Positions 1-6,321 of a DNA stretch of 10,256 nt are shown here, one piece after another. This DNA comes from Clostridiaceae bacterium (GTDB lineage Bacteria > Bacillota > Clostridia > Saccharofermentanales > UBA5734), in the NCBI GenBank assembly GCA_012519875.1, contig JAAYPL010000016.1, positions 1 through 10,256 of the forward strand, in the 5' to 3' direction. The notes beneath the pieces are model-generated. The model made no database searches. It was not told the DNA's origin and saw nothing but the letters and a program-made list of their open reading frames with translations. Made by a program: the position numbers and the translations under genes. Numbering within the stretch: the stretch's first letter is position 1; the number at the start of each line of letters is the position of its first letter.

Positions 1-30
1 AAAAATATTCGGTTGTCCTGCAACGGATTG

Positions 31-1005
31 TTACAATGCAGCCAGAATTTTCCGTTGCATCTCCAGGTGACGGCGTGTCATTTCAACGGTCTTGCCGGCA
101 TGGTGTCCTTCGTTTTCCGAAACGATGGTGCCACTGTATCCGGCATCCACCAGTGTTTTCAGAATTTCCGGATACGGGATGGCCGGCTCAACGAGATCTT
201 CGCTGATGTAATGAAATTTGCCATGACAGTAAGAAATATAGGGAACAATGGCTTTCAGTCCGGCAAAATCCGGTTCGCGAGAAAAGGTCAAAAACGCGTA
301 CATATCCTCGAACGCACCCATGGCTGCAGCATTGGCGCCCATTTTCAACAATCCCTCGCGAACCTCTTCCCGGGGGACCTTGTCATAGCAGCTGGAAATG
401 GCATAATCAAGCGCCTCCTGTGACGCGCCGTTTGCCAGCGCCCGGTCAATCGAGGGCTTGTTCGGCCCATTGGCAAAACTGCCGAAATCCACCACAAAAC
501 CCAGATATCGCGAACCAACCTGATCGTAAACTTCCCGATAAGCCTGCATGGTCGGCGAGCTGGGAGTTTCCGGATTATGAATCTCGATGCCGCAGTGAAT
601 GCCATAAGCCTCGGCATAAGGAGCCAGACGTTTCATGACCGACGGTGGTGTCATATACTGGACGCGCATCATGCCGGCTCCCAGTTTGCCGGCGGTACGC
701 AAATCATTGATGCAGGCCCGAAGCATTTCATCTTCGGTCAGATCACGATCCGGCAACATGCCCCGATCCATGTTCGCGCCGTATGATGTCATCGGAATGC
801 CGTAACCATCACACATAGCCTTGAATTCACGGGCATACTCTTCAGTAATGTAAGGATATGTTGGAAGCATTTGGGCACCAACCATTTCAAAGCATTCCGC
901 ACCGATTTCGCCGGCCGTCCGAATGCAATCTTCCAAAGTAAATTGTCCGTTGATATATTCACCGGTAAAACTGAACAAGGATACTCCCAAAGTTATTTTT
1001 TTCAT
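31..1005 (-). CDS. Sugar phosphate isomerase/epimerase-like TIM barrel, probable C-glycoside deglycosidase alpha subunit
   Basis: This 324-residue protein is complete and has the AP-endonuclease-2/xylose-isomerase-like TIM-barrel fold. The barrel's metal ligands are recognisable in order: E141 (in GIEIHNPE), D173 (VVDFGSF), H261 (YCHGKFHY) and E297 (VSENEG). H143, two residues after the first Glu, sits where C-glycoside deglycosidase alpha subunits are reported to carry a catalytic His. It has no signal peptide, so it is cytoplasmic. The ATG start has a strong AAAGGAG 9 nt upstream (1015-1021). It lies 27 bp downstream of a DUF6379-type gene. That family is the beta subunit of C-glycoside deglycosidases (DfgAB, CarBC and DgpBC systems), whose alpha subunit is exactly this kind of barrel. 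Known enzymes cleave the C-C bond of 3-keto-C-glycosides with a divalent metal. The fold and metal site are read from sequence; the deglycosidase role is inferred from the pairing. It could instead be an epimerase, or act on 3-keto O-glycosides. Confidence 0.8.
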   Translation of the reverse strand: MKKITLGVSLFSFTGEYINGQFTLEDCIRTAGEIGAECFEMVGAQMLPTYPYITEEYAREFKAMCDGYGIPMTSYGANMDRGMLPDRDLTEDEMLRACINDLRTAGKLGAGMMRVQYMTPPSVMKRLAPYAEAYGIHCGIEIHNPETPSSPTMQAYREVYDQVGSRYLGFVVDFGSFANGPNKPSIDRALANGASQEALDYAISSCYDKVPREEVREGLLKMGANAAAMGAFEDMYAFLTFSREPDFAGLKAIVPYISYCHGKFHYISEDLVEPAIPYPEILKTLVDAGYSGTIVSENEGHHAGKTVEMTRRHLEMQRKILAAL

Positions 1006-1014
1006 TGGTTTCGA

Positions 1015-1021
1015 CTCCTTT
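1015..1021 (-). promoter_or_regulatory. Ribosome binding site of the TIM-barrel gene
   Basis: The minus strand reads AAAGGAG, followed by a 9-nt spacer to the ATG at 1005. It lies in the 27-bp gap between the two genes. The downstream subunit therefore has its own strong initiation signal and is not purely translationally coupled. Confidence 0.75.
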
Positions 1022-1032
1022 CTGTAATGTTT

Positions 1033-1467
1033 TTAAAGAGCCGTGCCGACAGTAAAGCGCCCGGCATCGCAATTGTCGATCTGAACGTAGCGGTTGGGTG
1101 TTGAGGGGTCGAAGTTGGGCATATAAGGCGAGCGCAACATAAATGTCAGATCAATTTCGTGTTCTCCCGGTTTCAGACCCCCAAGTTGCTCGACCTGGAT
1201 TTTGGCAAGATGCGTAACCTGCCAAAATTCAGACGCCAGTTGGGGAAGTAACGGCACCGGCAACCTTTTGCCGTTGATGCCGAAAGAGATCCGGCCGGGG
1301 TCGATTTCCCTGCCGTCGACCTTCAAAACAAATTCATCGGTACAGGATAAATAATGCCCGCGGTAGTAGCGGAGTTTGAGGTCAAAGCAAAAACCGACGG
1401 TCTGACCTCGGGTCGAGACCTCATTGCGAAGGCTGTCAGGCACAATCGCATAACCGGGAAACTTCAT
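1033..1467 (-). CDS. DUF6379-type protein, probable C-glycoside deglycosidase beta subunit
   Basis: This small cytoplasmic beta-rich protein is 144 aa from the ATG at 1467. Landmarks match the DUF6379 / C-glycoside deglycosidase beta-subunit family as I know it: SLRN near residue 12, a YYRG strand at 34-37, VDG near 50, a GGLKPGEH turn near 96-103 and SPYMP at 113-117. In characterised enzymes this subunit packs on the TIM-barrel subunit and contributes to the active-site entrance; it is not catalytic alone. It is the first gene of a two-gene operon with the barrel gene. The start is uncertain: the frame is also open to a TTG at 1500 (155 aa). Neither start has a well-placed Shine-Dalgarno site, and an AAAGGA lies about 24 nt before the ATG. 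I prefer the ATG because family members begin a few residues before the SLRN motif. The recognition is from memory of family motifs, not from a search. Confidence 0.75.
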   Translation of the reverse strand: MKFPGYAIVPDSLRNEVSTRGQTVGFCFDLKLRYYRGHYLSCTDEFVLKVDGREIDPGRISFGINGKRLPVPLLPQLASEFWQVTHLAKIQVEQLGGLKPGEHEIDLTFMLRSPYMPNFDPSTPNRYVQIDNCDAGRFTVGTAL

Positions 1468-1527
1468 GACTTTTGCTATTGAGCGGTACCATCCTTTCAA
1501 TATTTTTCAGAAAATAAGACTGTCTTT

Positions 1528-1557
1528 ATTAAATCACAGTTAATCCGGAAAATACAA
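1528..1557 (-). promoter_or_regulatory. Candidate promoter of the deglycosidase-like operon
   Basis: The minus strand has TTGTAT (1557-1552), an 18-bp spacer and TTTAAT (1533-1528). The -10 is preceded by TGA, giving an extended -10. Transcription would start near 1521, about 54 nt before the ATG at 1467 and 21 nt before the TTG at 1500. The hexamers are imperfect, so this is a prediction only. Confidence 0.4.
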
Positions 1558-1573
1558 TCCCGCAATTTCCGGT

Positions 1574-1579
1574 TATAAT
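1574..1579 (+). promoter_or_regulatory. Candidate -10 element of tcdA
   Basis: A perfect TATAAT lies 61 nt before the tcdA start, in the divergent spacer. No convincing -35 is seen 16-18 bp upstream (the bases there read about AATACA) and no TGn extension is present. It may need an activator or be weak. Confidence 0.4.
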
Positions 1580-1587
1580 ACTTGATA

Positions 1588-1603
1588 GATTGTTGCGACA
1601 ATC
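1588..1603. repeat. Small dyad GATTGT-TGCG-ACAATC in the tcdA leader
   Basis: Six-base perfect arms (1588-1593 and 1598-1603) flank a 4-nt centre, just downstream of the TATAAT. The half-site ACAATCC also occurs once upstream of that box at 1555-1561. The arrangement could be an operator or a weak RNA hairpin, but the arms are short enough to arise by chance. Confidence 0.25.
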
Positions 1604-1640
1604 CGGCCGGAACCCTTGAAGAAAACCCGAGGTAACGAGG

Positions 1641-2351
1641 ATGAATGATATTTTTGCGCGTACACAAATGATAATCGGACCGGAAGGTCTTCGGCGCTTG
1701 CAGAACAGCCGCGTTGCGATTTTCGGGCTGGGCGGTGTCGGTTCTTATGCTGTCGAAGCCTTGGCTCGGGCCGGAATCGGCCATTTTGTGCTGATTGACA
1801 ACGATGTGGTTGCGCCAAGCAATATCAACCGCCAATTGATCGCCTTGCACAGCACACTGGGGCAACTCAAGGTCGAGGTCGCCCGGGCACGGATTTTGGA
1901 CATCAATCCGACCGCCGAAGTGGAAATTCACGACACCTTTATCCTGCCGGAGAATGCCGCCGGCTTCATTCGGAAAGACTACGATTATCTGGTCGACGCG
2001 ATTGACACGGTTTGTGCCAAAGTCGAATTGATTTTCCAAGCCAGGAAAGCCGGCATACCTGTCATCAGCTGTATGGGAACCGGCAACAAAATGAACCCGA
2101 CCGGATTTGTGGTGGCCGATATCTTTCAAACAAAATACTGTCCCCTGAGCAAGGCCATGCGGCGCGAGCTGAGAAAGCGCGGCATCGATCAGCTTAAAGT
2201 TGTTTACTCACCGGAAAAACCGGTGAGTAAAACCATCACCAGCGATGAGGATTCCGCCGCCGGCCGCCATGTACCGGGCAGCATTTCCTTTGTGCCGCCG
2301 GCCGCCGGCCTGATCCTCGCAGGACAAGTGGTGCAAGACCTCATAAAATAG
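1641..2351 (+). CDS. tcdA: tRNA threonylcarbamoyladenosine dehydratase
   Basis: This 236-aa ThiF/MoeB/E1-like ATP-dependent enzyme dehydrates and cyclises t6A at position 37 of ANN-decoding tRNAs to ct6A. The nucleotide-binding GLGGVGS lies at residues 29-35. The acidic strand end LIDND follows at 51-55, then NINRQ at 61-65 with the adenylation Arg, K77, and the VDAIDT loop at 118-123. The CMGTGNKMNP segment (144-153) and the PLSKAMRRELRKRG helix (168-181) are typical of the TcdA/CsdL branch rather than ThiF or MoeB. Length is slightly shorter than the E. coli protein and normal for shorter bacterial forms. The ATG start has GAGG at 1629-1632, 8 nt upstream. The gene stands alone, divergent from the deglycosidase-like operon and convergent with the AIM24 gene 21 bp away. 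An internal perfect hairpin is described separately. Confidence 0.9.
   Translation: MNDIFARTQMIIGPEGLRRLQNSRVAIFGLGGVGSYAVEALARAGIGHFVLIDNDVVAPSNINRQLIALHSTLGQLKVEVARARILDINPTAEVEIHDTFILPENAAGFIRKDYDYLVDAIDTVCAKVELIFQARKAGIPVISCMGTGNKMNPTGFVVADIFQTKYCPLSKAMRRELRKRGIDQLKVVYSPEKPVSKTITSDEDSAAGRHVPGSISFVPPAAGLILAGQVVQDLIK
2203..2231. repeat. Perfect 12-bp inverted repeat inside tcdA
   Basis: TTTACTCACCGG (2203-2214), a five-A loop (2215-2219) and CCGGTGAGTAAA (2220-2231) form a perfect stem within the coding region, encoding roughly VYSPEKPVSK. No T-run follows, so it is not a canonical intrinsic terminator on the plus strand. On the minus strand the loop reads TTTTT and the 3' arm is followed by mixed sequence. 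Confidence 0.8.
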
Positions 2352-2372
2352 GACGGTGAAACCTTCCGGGGT

Positions 2373-3182
2373 TTAATTGGACGGCTTGGGCAGGAAGGGA
2401 ATCAGCGACTTGGCGAAACCGGGCAGGGTCATGGTCTGCAGCCAAACCTTGCCGGGACCGGTCAGCGTGGTCAGGAACAATCCCTCGCCGCCAAAAAGAA
2501 TGTTTTTAAATCCCTTGACCATCTCCACCTGATATTGGACGGTTTCCTCAAAAGCCGCCACGTTGCCGGTATCCACCCGGATGACTTCACCGGGCGCCAA
2601 AATCCGCTCGACCAGGCTGCCGTCAATTTCGATCATCGCGGTTCCGTTTCCTGTCAAACGCTGCAAGACAAAGCCTTCACCGCCAAAAAGGCCGGCCTTC
2701 AATCCTTTGGTGACATAAGCACTGAGCGTGACCGCCGGCTGGGCACAGAGAAAGGCCGACTTCTGAGCAATAATGGTATTGCCGTTAAGCTGCAGCGGCG
2801 CAATGTTGCCGGGGAAGGAGCTGGCAATGACAATTTCCTGGTCGGGGCGTGTGGCCGTATAGGTGGCCATAAAGAGAGATTCGCCGGTAAACATTCTGCC
2901 GAGGCTTTTGCCCAGCCCGCCCTTCATGTTGGTTTCCATGGTGATCCCTGCGTCCATCCAGGTCATGCCGCCGGATTGGGTATAAATGCTTTCGCCGACG
3001 TCCAACCGGATGGAAACAGCCGGCAGATTATCGCCGAATATTTTGTATTGAAGAGGTTTTTGCGCCGCTGCGGGGGCGGCTGTCGCCACGGCTTGGGGCG
3101 CCTGACCGGAAAAAGGGCGGCCGCAGTTGCCGCAGAAACGGGCAGCATCATCATTTTGGGTTCCACAATTCGGACAAAACAT
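2373..3182 (-). CDS. Zinc-ribbon and AIM24-domain protein (TIGR00266-like)
   Basis: This 269-aa protein, counted from the ATG at 3182, begins with a short zinc ribbon (CPNCG, then CGNCG about 15 residues later). An Ala/Pro/Gln-rich linker follows, then an AIM24/TIGR00266 beta-sandwich of about 220 residues. Diagnostic stretches are SIYTQSGGMTWMD, the KGGLGKSLGRMFTGES loop and two copies of an LFGGEG motif, as the internally duplicated fold predicts. The bacterial family has no settled biochemical function; the mitochondrial relative organises membrane complexes. No signal peptide or membrane segment is visible. An upstream in-frame ATG at 3203 would add seven residues, but GGGAGG lies 8 nt before the ATG at 3182 and would be inside that longer frame, so the shorter form is chosen. 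Its promoter is probably the extended -10 at 3232-3240. It is convergent with tcdA. Confidence 0.85.
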   Translation of the reverse strand: MFCPNCGTQNDDAARFCGNCGRPFSGQAPQAVATAAPAAAQKPLQYKIFGDNLPAVSIRLDVGESIYTQSGGMTWMDAGITMETNMKGGLGKSLGRMFTGESLFMATYTATRPDQEIVIASSFPGNIAPLQLNGNTIIAQKSAFLCAQPAVTLSAYVTKGLKAGLFGGEGFVLQRLTGNGTAMIEIDGSLVERILAPGEVIRVDTGNVAAFEETVQYQVEMVKGFKNILFGGEGLFLTTLTGPGKVWLQTMTLPGFAKSLIPFLPKPSN

Positions 3183-3190
3183 CAATTTTT

Positions 3191-3196
3191 CCTCCC
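3191..3196 (-). promoter_or_regulatory. Ribosome binding site that decides the AIM24 gene start
   Basis: GGGAGG on the minus strand lies 8 nt upstream of the ATG at 3182. Because it lies inside the frame that opens at 3203, it argues for the internal ATG. Confidence 0.75.
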
Positions 3197-3210
3197 ATAT
3201 CATTGATCAT

Positions 3211-3226
3211 GGATCTTCGGATCTTC
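3211..3226. repeat. Tandem 8-bp repeat GGATCTTC x2
   Basis: Two exact adjacent copies (3211-3218 and 3219-3226) lie in the probable untranslated leader of the AIM24 gene. Two units only, so no function is assigned. Confidence 0.5.
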
Positions 3227-3231
3227 GTTTA

Positions 3232-3240
3232 ATCATATCA
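3232..3240 (-). promoter_or_regulatory. Extended -10 promoter of the AIM24 gene
   Basis: The minus strand reads TGA-TATGAT (TG at 3240-3239, hexamer 3237-3232), matching five of six -10 bases plus the TGn extension. No good -35 is seen 17 bp upstream. Initiation would be near 3225, giving a leader of about 43 nt. Confidence 0.5.
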
Positions 3241-3326
3241 CAGGAAACAATCGGAAAGAAGTCATTCTTGCGCGTCGATGCCACTGTAATTTTCCTGTTT
3301 TCAACGATAAAAAACAGAAGGCCGTG

Positions 3327-3335
3327 TGTTATAAT
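3327..3335 (+). promoter_or_regulatory. Extended -10 promoter of the lipoprotein gene
   Basis: TGT-TATAAT is a perfect extended -10. No clear -35 lies at the expected distance, which is acceptable for this promoter class. The transcript would begin near 3342, giving a very short leader that starts close to the AAAAAGGA ribosome site (3341-3348). Confidence 0.55.
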
Positions 3336-3352
3336 GAGGCAAAAAGGATGCA

Positions 3353-4387
3353 ATGACCATGCGCAAACTAATCCTCTCCCTCCTGGTTGTCCTCGTGTTG
3401 CTTCACGTACCTGCGGGCTGTCTGGTTCGGCGTACGGCGCCGGCCGATACAACAGCCCCGGACAGCAGCAAAACGACCACCGCGACCGGCGGCCGGCCAA
3501 CCGAAACCGAACCTGCGCCGAGCAGCGATCCTTTGCCTACATCAACCGCGGAAATATCCCCTTCCGCCACAGAGCCGACAACAGCCGAGCCGGAACCGGC
3601 TCCGGATATTTTTTTCCAGCCCCTGCCGGCCGGCCAAGCTCTCCTCATTGATATGAACAACGATGGAATCGATGAAAAACTGATGTACGATGTTTTCAAC
3701 GATTACAGTTTCACGCTGCTGGTCAACGATGTCGCAACCCAACCCGAAGGGTACGACTTTCTTGACGGCTGGTTTTTTCTGGTTGATCTGGATCGTAATG
3801 ATGGACATCTGGATCTGGCCATCCAGGAGCTCGGTCCCAGTGCCGACTACATGGTCTTTTTTTATACTTTCGACGGTGGGCAGCTGGTCTTCCGCGGCTT
3901 GGTTCCCGGTACGATCTGCGATCCTTACGCTGAGGAGATCGGTTCCCAAGAATACGGCCTCGGAACCATTCGTCTGGATGGGGAAGGCGGTCTGGTTGCT
4001 TTTGCCCGCGGCGCGGTTTTGCACAGCTGGTATTATGATGAACCCTGGCAACTGGTTGACGGCAACCTAGAACGCATCCCTCAGTCCTGGATCCCCATAC
4101 ACGGTTATGATCCGGAAACAGATTCGATCCTGCCGGAGCTGCCGGTGGAGCTCAAGCTCAATCTCCCGCTTTACGCATCCCCGAGCGCATCGACCACCAC
4201 CTTAATAGCCCGCGCCGGTGAAACCGCAAGCATTATTCGGACGGATAATCTGAAATGGGTCGAATTACGGACCCAAAGCGGTGAGACCGGCTGGTTCAGG
4301 CTGGGCTCCAATCCTTATTTCGTGGTGGCCGGCGATCGTGAGTACTTCAGCGAAGAAGTTTTCGACGGCCTTTGGTTCTTTGATTGA
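3353..4387 (+). CDS. Secreted lipoprotein with Asp-rich (VCBS/FG-GAP-like) loops and an SH3b-like C-terminus
   Basis: This 344-aa protein starts with charged residues and a hydrophobic helix (about residues 5-19) ending in VPAGC, giving a probable lipidated Cys at 23. The box is imperfect, with Pro at -3. A Thr/Pro/Ser/Glu-rich linker follows to about residue 85, the usual wall-spanning spacer of exported lipoproteins. Two Asp-rich loops, DMNNDGIDE (100-108) and DLDRNDGHLD (145-154), resemble the calcium-binding loops of VCBS/FG-GAP repeats. Residues about 264-324, with LPLYASPSA, ETASIIR, WVELRTQSGETGWF, look like a bacterial SH3b domain that may bind cell wall. Function is unknown; an extracytoplasmic binding or sensing role fits. 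The GGA of AAAAAGGA lies 4 nt before this ATG but 10 nt before the ATG at 3359, so translation may begin two codons later. Confidence 0.8.
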   Translation: MTMRKLILSLLVVLVLLHVPAGCLVRRTAPADTTAPDSSKTTTATGGRPTETEPAPSSDPLPTSTAEISPSATEPTTAEPEPAPDIFFQPLPAGQALLIDMNNDGIDEKLMYDVFNDYSFTLLVNDVATQPEGYDFLDGWFFLVDLDRNDGHLDLAIQELGPSADYMVFFYTFDGGQLVFRGLVPGTICDPYAEEIGSQEYGLGTIRLDGEGGLVAFARGAVLHSWYYDEPWQLVDGNLERIPQSWIPIHGYDPETDSILPELPVELKLNLPLYASPSASTTTLIARAGETASIIRTDNLKWVELRTQSGETGWFRLGSNPYFVVAGDREYFSEEVFDGLWFFD

Positions 4388-4404
4388 CTTGCCGCCCGTT
4401 CCGG

Positions 4405-6321
4405 TCAGGTTAATTCGCTGATACCGGTGTAGAGCTCATAGTAGCGACCGTTTTGCAGAAGAAGATCGTCATGGTCACCCCGCTCGATGATCTCTCCGTT
4501 TTCCAGCACCATGATTGCGTTGGCGTTGCGCACCGTTGAAAGCCGGTGGGCGATGGCCAGCGTTGTCCGGCCCAGCATCAATTGATCCATACCGTGCTCA
4601 ATCTGTTTTTCCGTTCGCGTATCAACCGAGCTGGTCGCCTCATCCAGAATCAGCACCGGCGGATCGGCAACGGCTGCACGGGCAATTGACAACAGTTGTC
4701 GTTGCCCTTGCGAGAGGTTGTCGCCATCACCGGTCAGAACCGTATCATATCCGTCGGGCAGCTTCATGATAAAGGAATGCGCGTTGGCCAGTTTGGCGGC
4801 CTCAATGACCTCCTCGTCGGTCGCATCAAGCCGACCGTATCGAATGTTTTCCCGAATGGTGTCCTGAAACAAGTGAACGTCCTGCAACACCATGCCCATT
4901 GCCTGGCGCAGGTCGGATTTGCGAATCTCATTTATGGGTATTCCGTCATAGGTGATCGAACCATCCTGAATCTCGTAAAACCGATTGATCAGGTTGGTAA
5001 TGGTGGTCTTGCCGGCGCCGGTAGAGCCGACGAAGGCGATTTTTTGTCCGGGTTTGGCATAAAGGGTGACCGACTTCAGCACTCCCTTTTCCGGTGTATA
5101 GCCAAAGGTCACCGAATCAAACCGCACATCGCCTCTGACCAGACGGAAGTCAAAACCGTCTTCCCGCGGTATTTTCCAGCTCCATCTCGGTCCTTTTGGA
5201 TCTTCGAAAACCCGGCCGTCATCATCTCGGGATGTGCGGACCATGGTCACGGTTCCGGTGTCCACTTCGACCGGTTGATCCATCACTTCAAAGATCCGTT
5301 CGGCTCCGGCCAGGGCGGCCAGAAGCATATTCAACTGGTTGGCAATATTGCTGATCGGCATGGTGAAGGCGCGGATATACGTCAAATACGCAGCAATCGT
5401 CCCGACGTCCAAGACCCCGTTGATGGTCAGCAATGCTCCTCCCATTGCCACAATGGCGTAGAGGACATAGGACAGATTGCTCATCAGGGGCATCATGACG
5501 CCGGCAAAGGTTTGGGCAAGCGTAGCCGAGGACCGCAGCTCTTCGTTCAAGACCGCAAAATCGGCCTTGGTCTGTTCCTCGTGATTGAAGACCTTGATGA
5601 CTTTCTGCCCCAGCATCGCCTCTTCGATATGACCATTTAAATAGCCCAGCGCCTGCTGTTGCCGGCGAAAATACTTTGCGCTGCGCTTGCCGATGAAATT
5701 GAGGCTCAAAAGAATGACCGCCAGCATGCCCACAACAGCCACGGTCAGAATCGGGCTTAGGATCAGCATGACAATAAAGACCGTAACGATGGTCACAATA
5801 GAGGATATAACCTGGGATAAGCTTTGCTCCAAGGCAACGTTGACATTATCCACATCATTGGTAAAACGACTCATCAATTCGCCATGGGTCTTGCTGTCAA
5901 AATAACTGATCGGCAGATCTTGAAGATGAGCGAACAAGTCATTGCGGATCCGAAAAATCGTCCGTTGCGCCGTCTGAACCATCAGCAGGCTGTTCAGCCA
6001 GTCGGCCACGACAGCCACGACATAGACAATGGCCATCTGAATAATCTGGCCAATCTGGTCCATGGGCGTCAGACCGGCACCAAAACCGTTGATCAAGGGT
6101 TTCAGCATATAGGTGCCGGCAATGTTGCAAAGCGAAGCCACAATGGTCAGCAAAATCGCCAAAACAACGACCGGACGAAAATTCGACAGGTAGGTAAACA
6201 GACGCCACAAGGTTTTTCCCGCGTTCTTGGGCTTTTCCAGACGTGGGCGGCCGCCGGGACCATGCCCGCCGATGCCTTGCTGCCGCCGGGTATTTTTGAC
6301 TTTTTCCCAATCCTGACTCAT
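4405..6321 (-). CDS. Multidrug ABC exporter half-transporter, catalytic subunit (YfiC/BmrD/TM288-like)
   Basis: This 638-aa half-transporter has six predicted membrane helices (about residues 48-340) followed by a nucleotide-binding domain. It has an N-terminal Arg/Gly-rich cytoplasmic extension of about 35 residues. An insertion of about 40 residues (about 355-395, with a WSWKIP segment) precedes the nucleotide-binding domain; this is a feature I know from clostridial YfiC-like subunits. NBD motifs are A-loop Y408, Walker A GSTGAGKT (432-439), Q-loop Q480, signature LSQGQ (536-540), Walker B VLILDE with catalytic E561, and H-loop H592. The variant signature with intact Glu and His marks the TM288/BmrD-like partner of an asymmetric heterodimer that exports hydrophobic drugs or lipids. 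Its ATG overlaps the stop of the partner gene (ATGA, 6321-6318), ensuring coupled synthesis. It is the last gene of the marR operon; no clear terminator was found. Confidence 0.92.
   Translation of the reverse strand: MSQDWEKVKNTRRQQGIGGHGPGGRPRLEKPKNAGKTLWRLFTYLSNFRPVVVLAILLTIVASLCNIAGTYMLKPLINGFGAGLTPMDQIGQIIQMAIVYVVAVVADWLNSLLMVQTAQRTIFRIRNDLFAHLQDLPISYFDSKTHGELMSRFTNDVDNVNVALEQSLSQVISSIVTIVTVFIVMLILSPILTVAVVGMLAVILLSLNFIGKRSAKYFRRQQQALGYLNGHIEEAMLGQKVIKVFNHEEQTKADFAVLNEELRSSATLAQTFAGVMMPLMSNLSYVLYAIVAMGGALLTINGVLDVGTIAAYLTYIRAFTMPISNIANQLNMLLAALAGAERIFEVMDQPVEVDTGTVTMVRTSRDDDGRVFEDPKGPRWSWKIPREDGFDFRLVRGDVRFDSVTFGYTPEKGVLKSVTLYAKPGQKIAFVGSTGAGKTTITNLINRFYEIQDGSITYDGIPINEIRKSDLRQAMGMVLQDVHLFQDTIRENIRYGRLDATDEEVIEAAKLANAHSFIMKLPDGYDTVLTGDGDNLSQGQRQLLSIARAAVADPPVLILDEATSSVDTRTEKQIEHGMDQLMLGRTTLAIAHRLSTVRNANAIMVLENGEIIERGDHDDLLLQNGRYYELYTGISELT

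Noticed and set aside
1497..2129. A 210-codon open frame on the minus strand opposite tcdA
   Set aside because: The plus strand encodes an unmistakable TcdA. The antisense protein shows no domain, and no ribosome site supports it.
2255..2315. Repeated GCCGGCCGCC-like strings near the end of tcdA, resembling a repetitive extragenic element
   Set aside because: They are in frame, encode Ala/Gly/Pro-rich TcdA sequence and reflect codon preference seen across the window.
2359..2374. Possible bidirectional terminator AAACC-TTCCGG-GGTTT between tcdA and the AIM24 gene
   Set aside because: The stem is only five bases and AT-rich, with no T-run on either side, so it is too weak to call.
2535..3206. 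A 223-codon open frame on the plus strand opposite the AIM24 gene
   Set aside because: It is antisense to a well-supported protein with zinc-ribbon and AIM24 motifs, and its composition looks like a reverse-strand shadow.
4388..4404. Convergent gap between the lipoprotein and ABC genes examined for a terminator
   Set aside because: Seventeen bases with no hairpin and no T-tract; any terminator must lie inside a coding region.
4696..5640. A long open frame on the plus strand opposite the ABC subunit gene
   Set aside because: It is antisense to clear ABC exporter motifs, has no recognisable domain and is a codon-bias shadow of the real gene.
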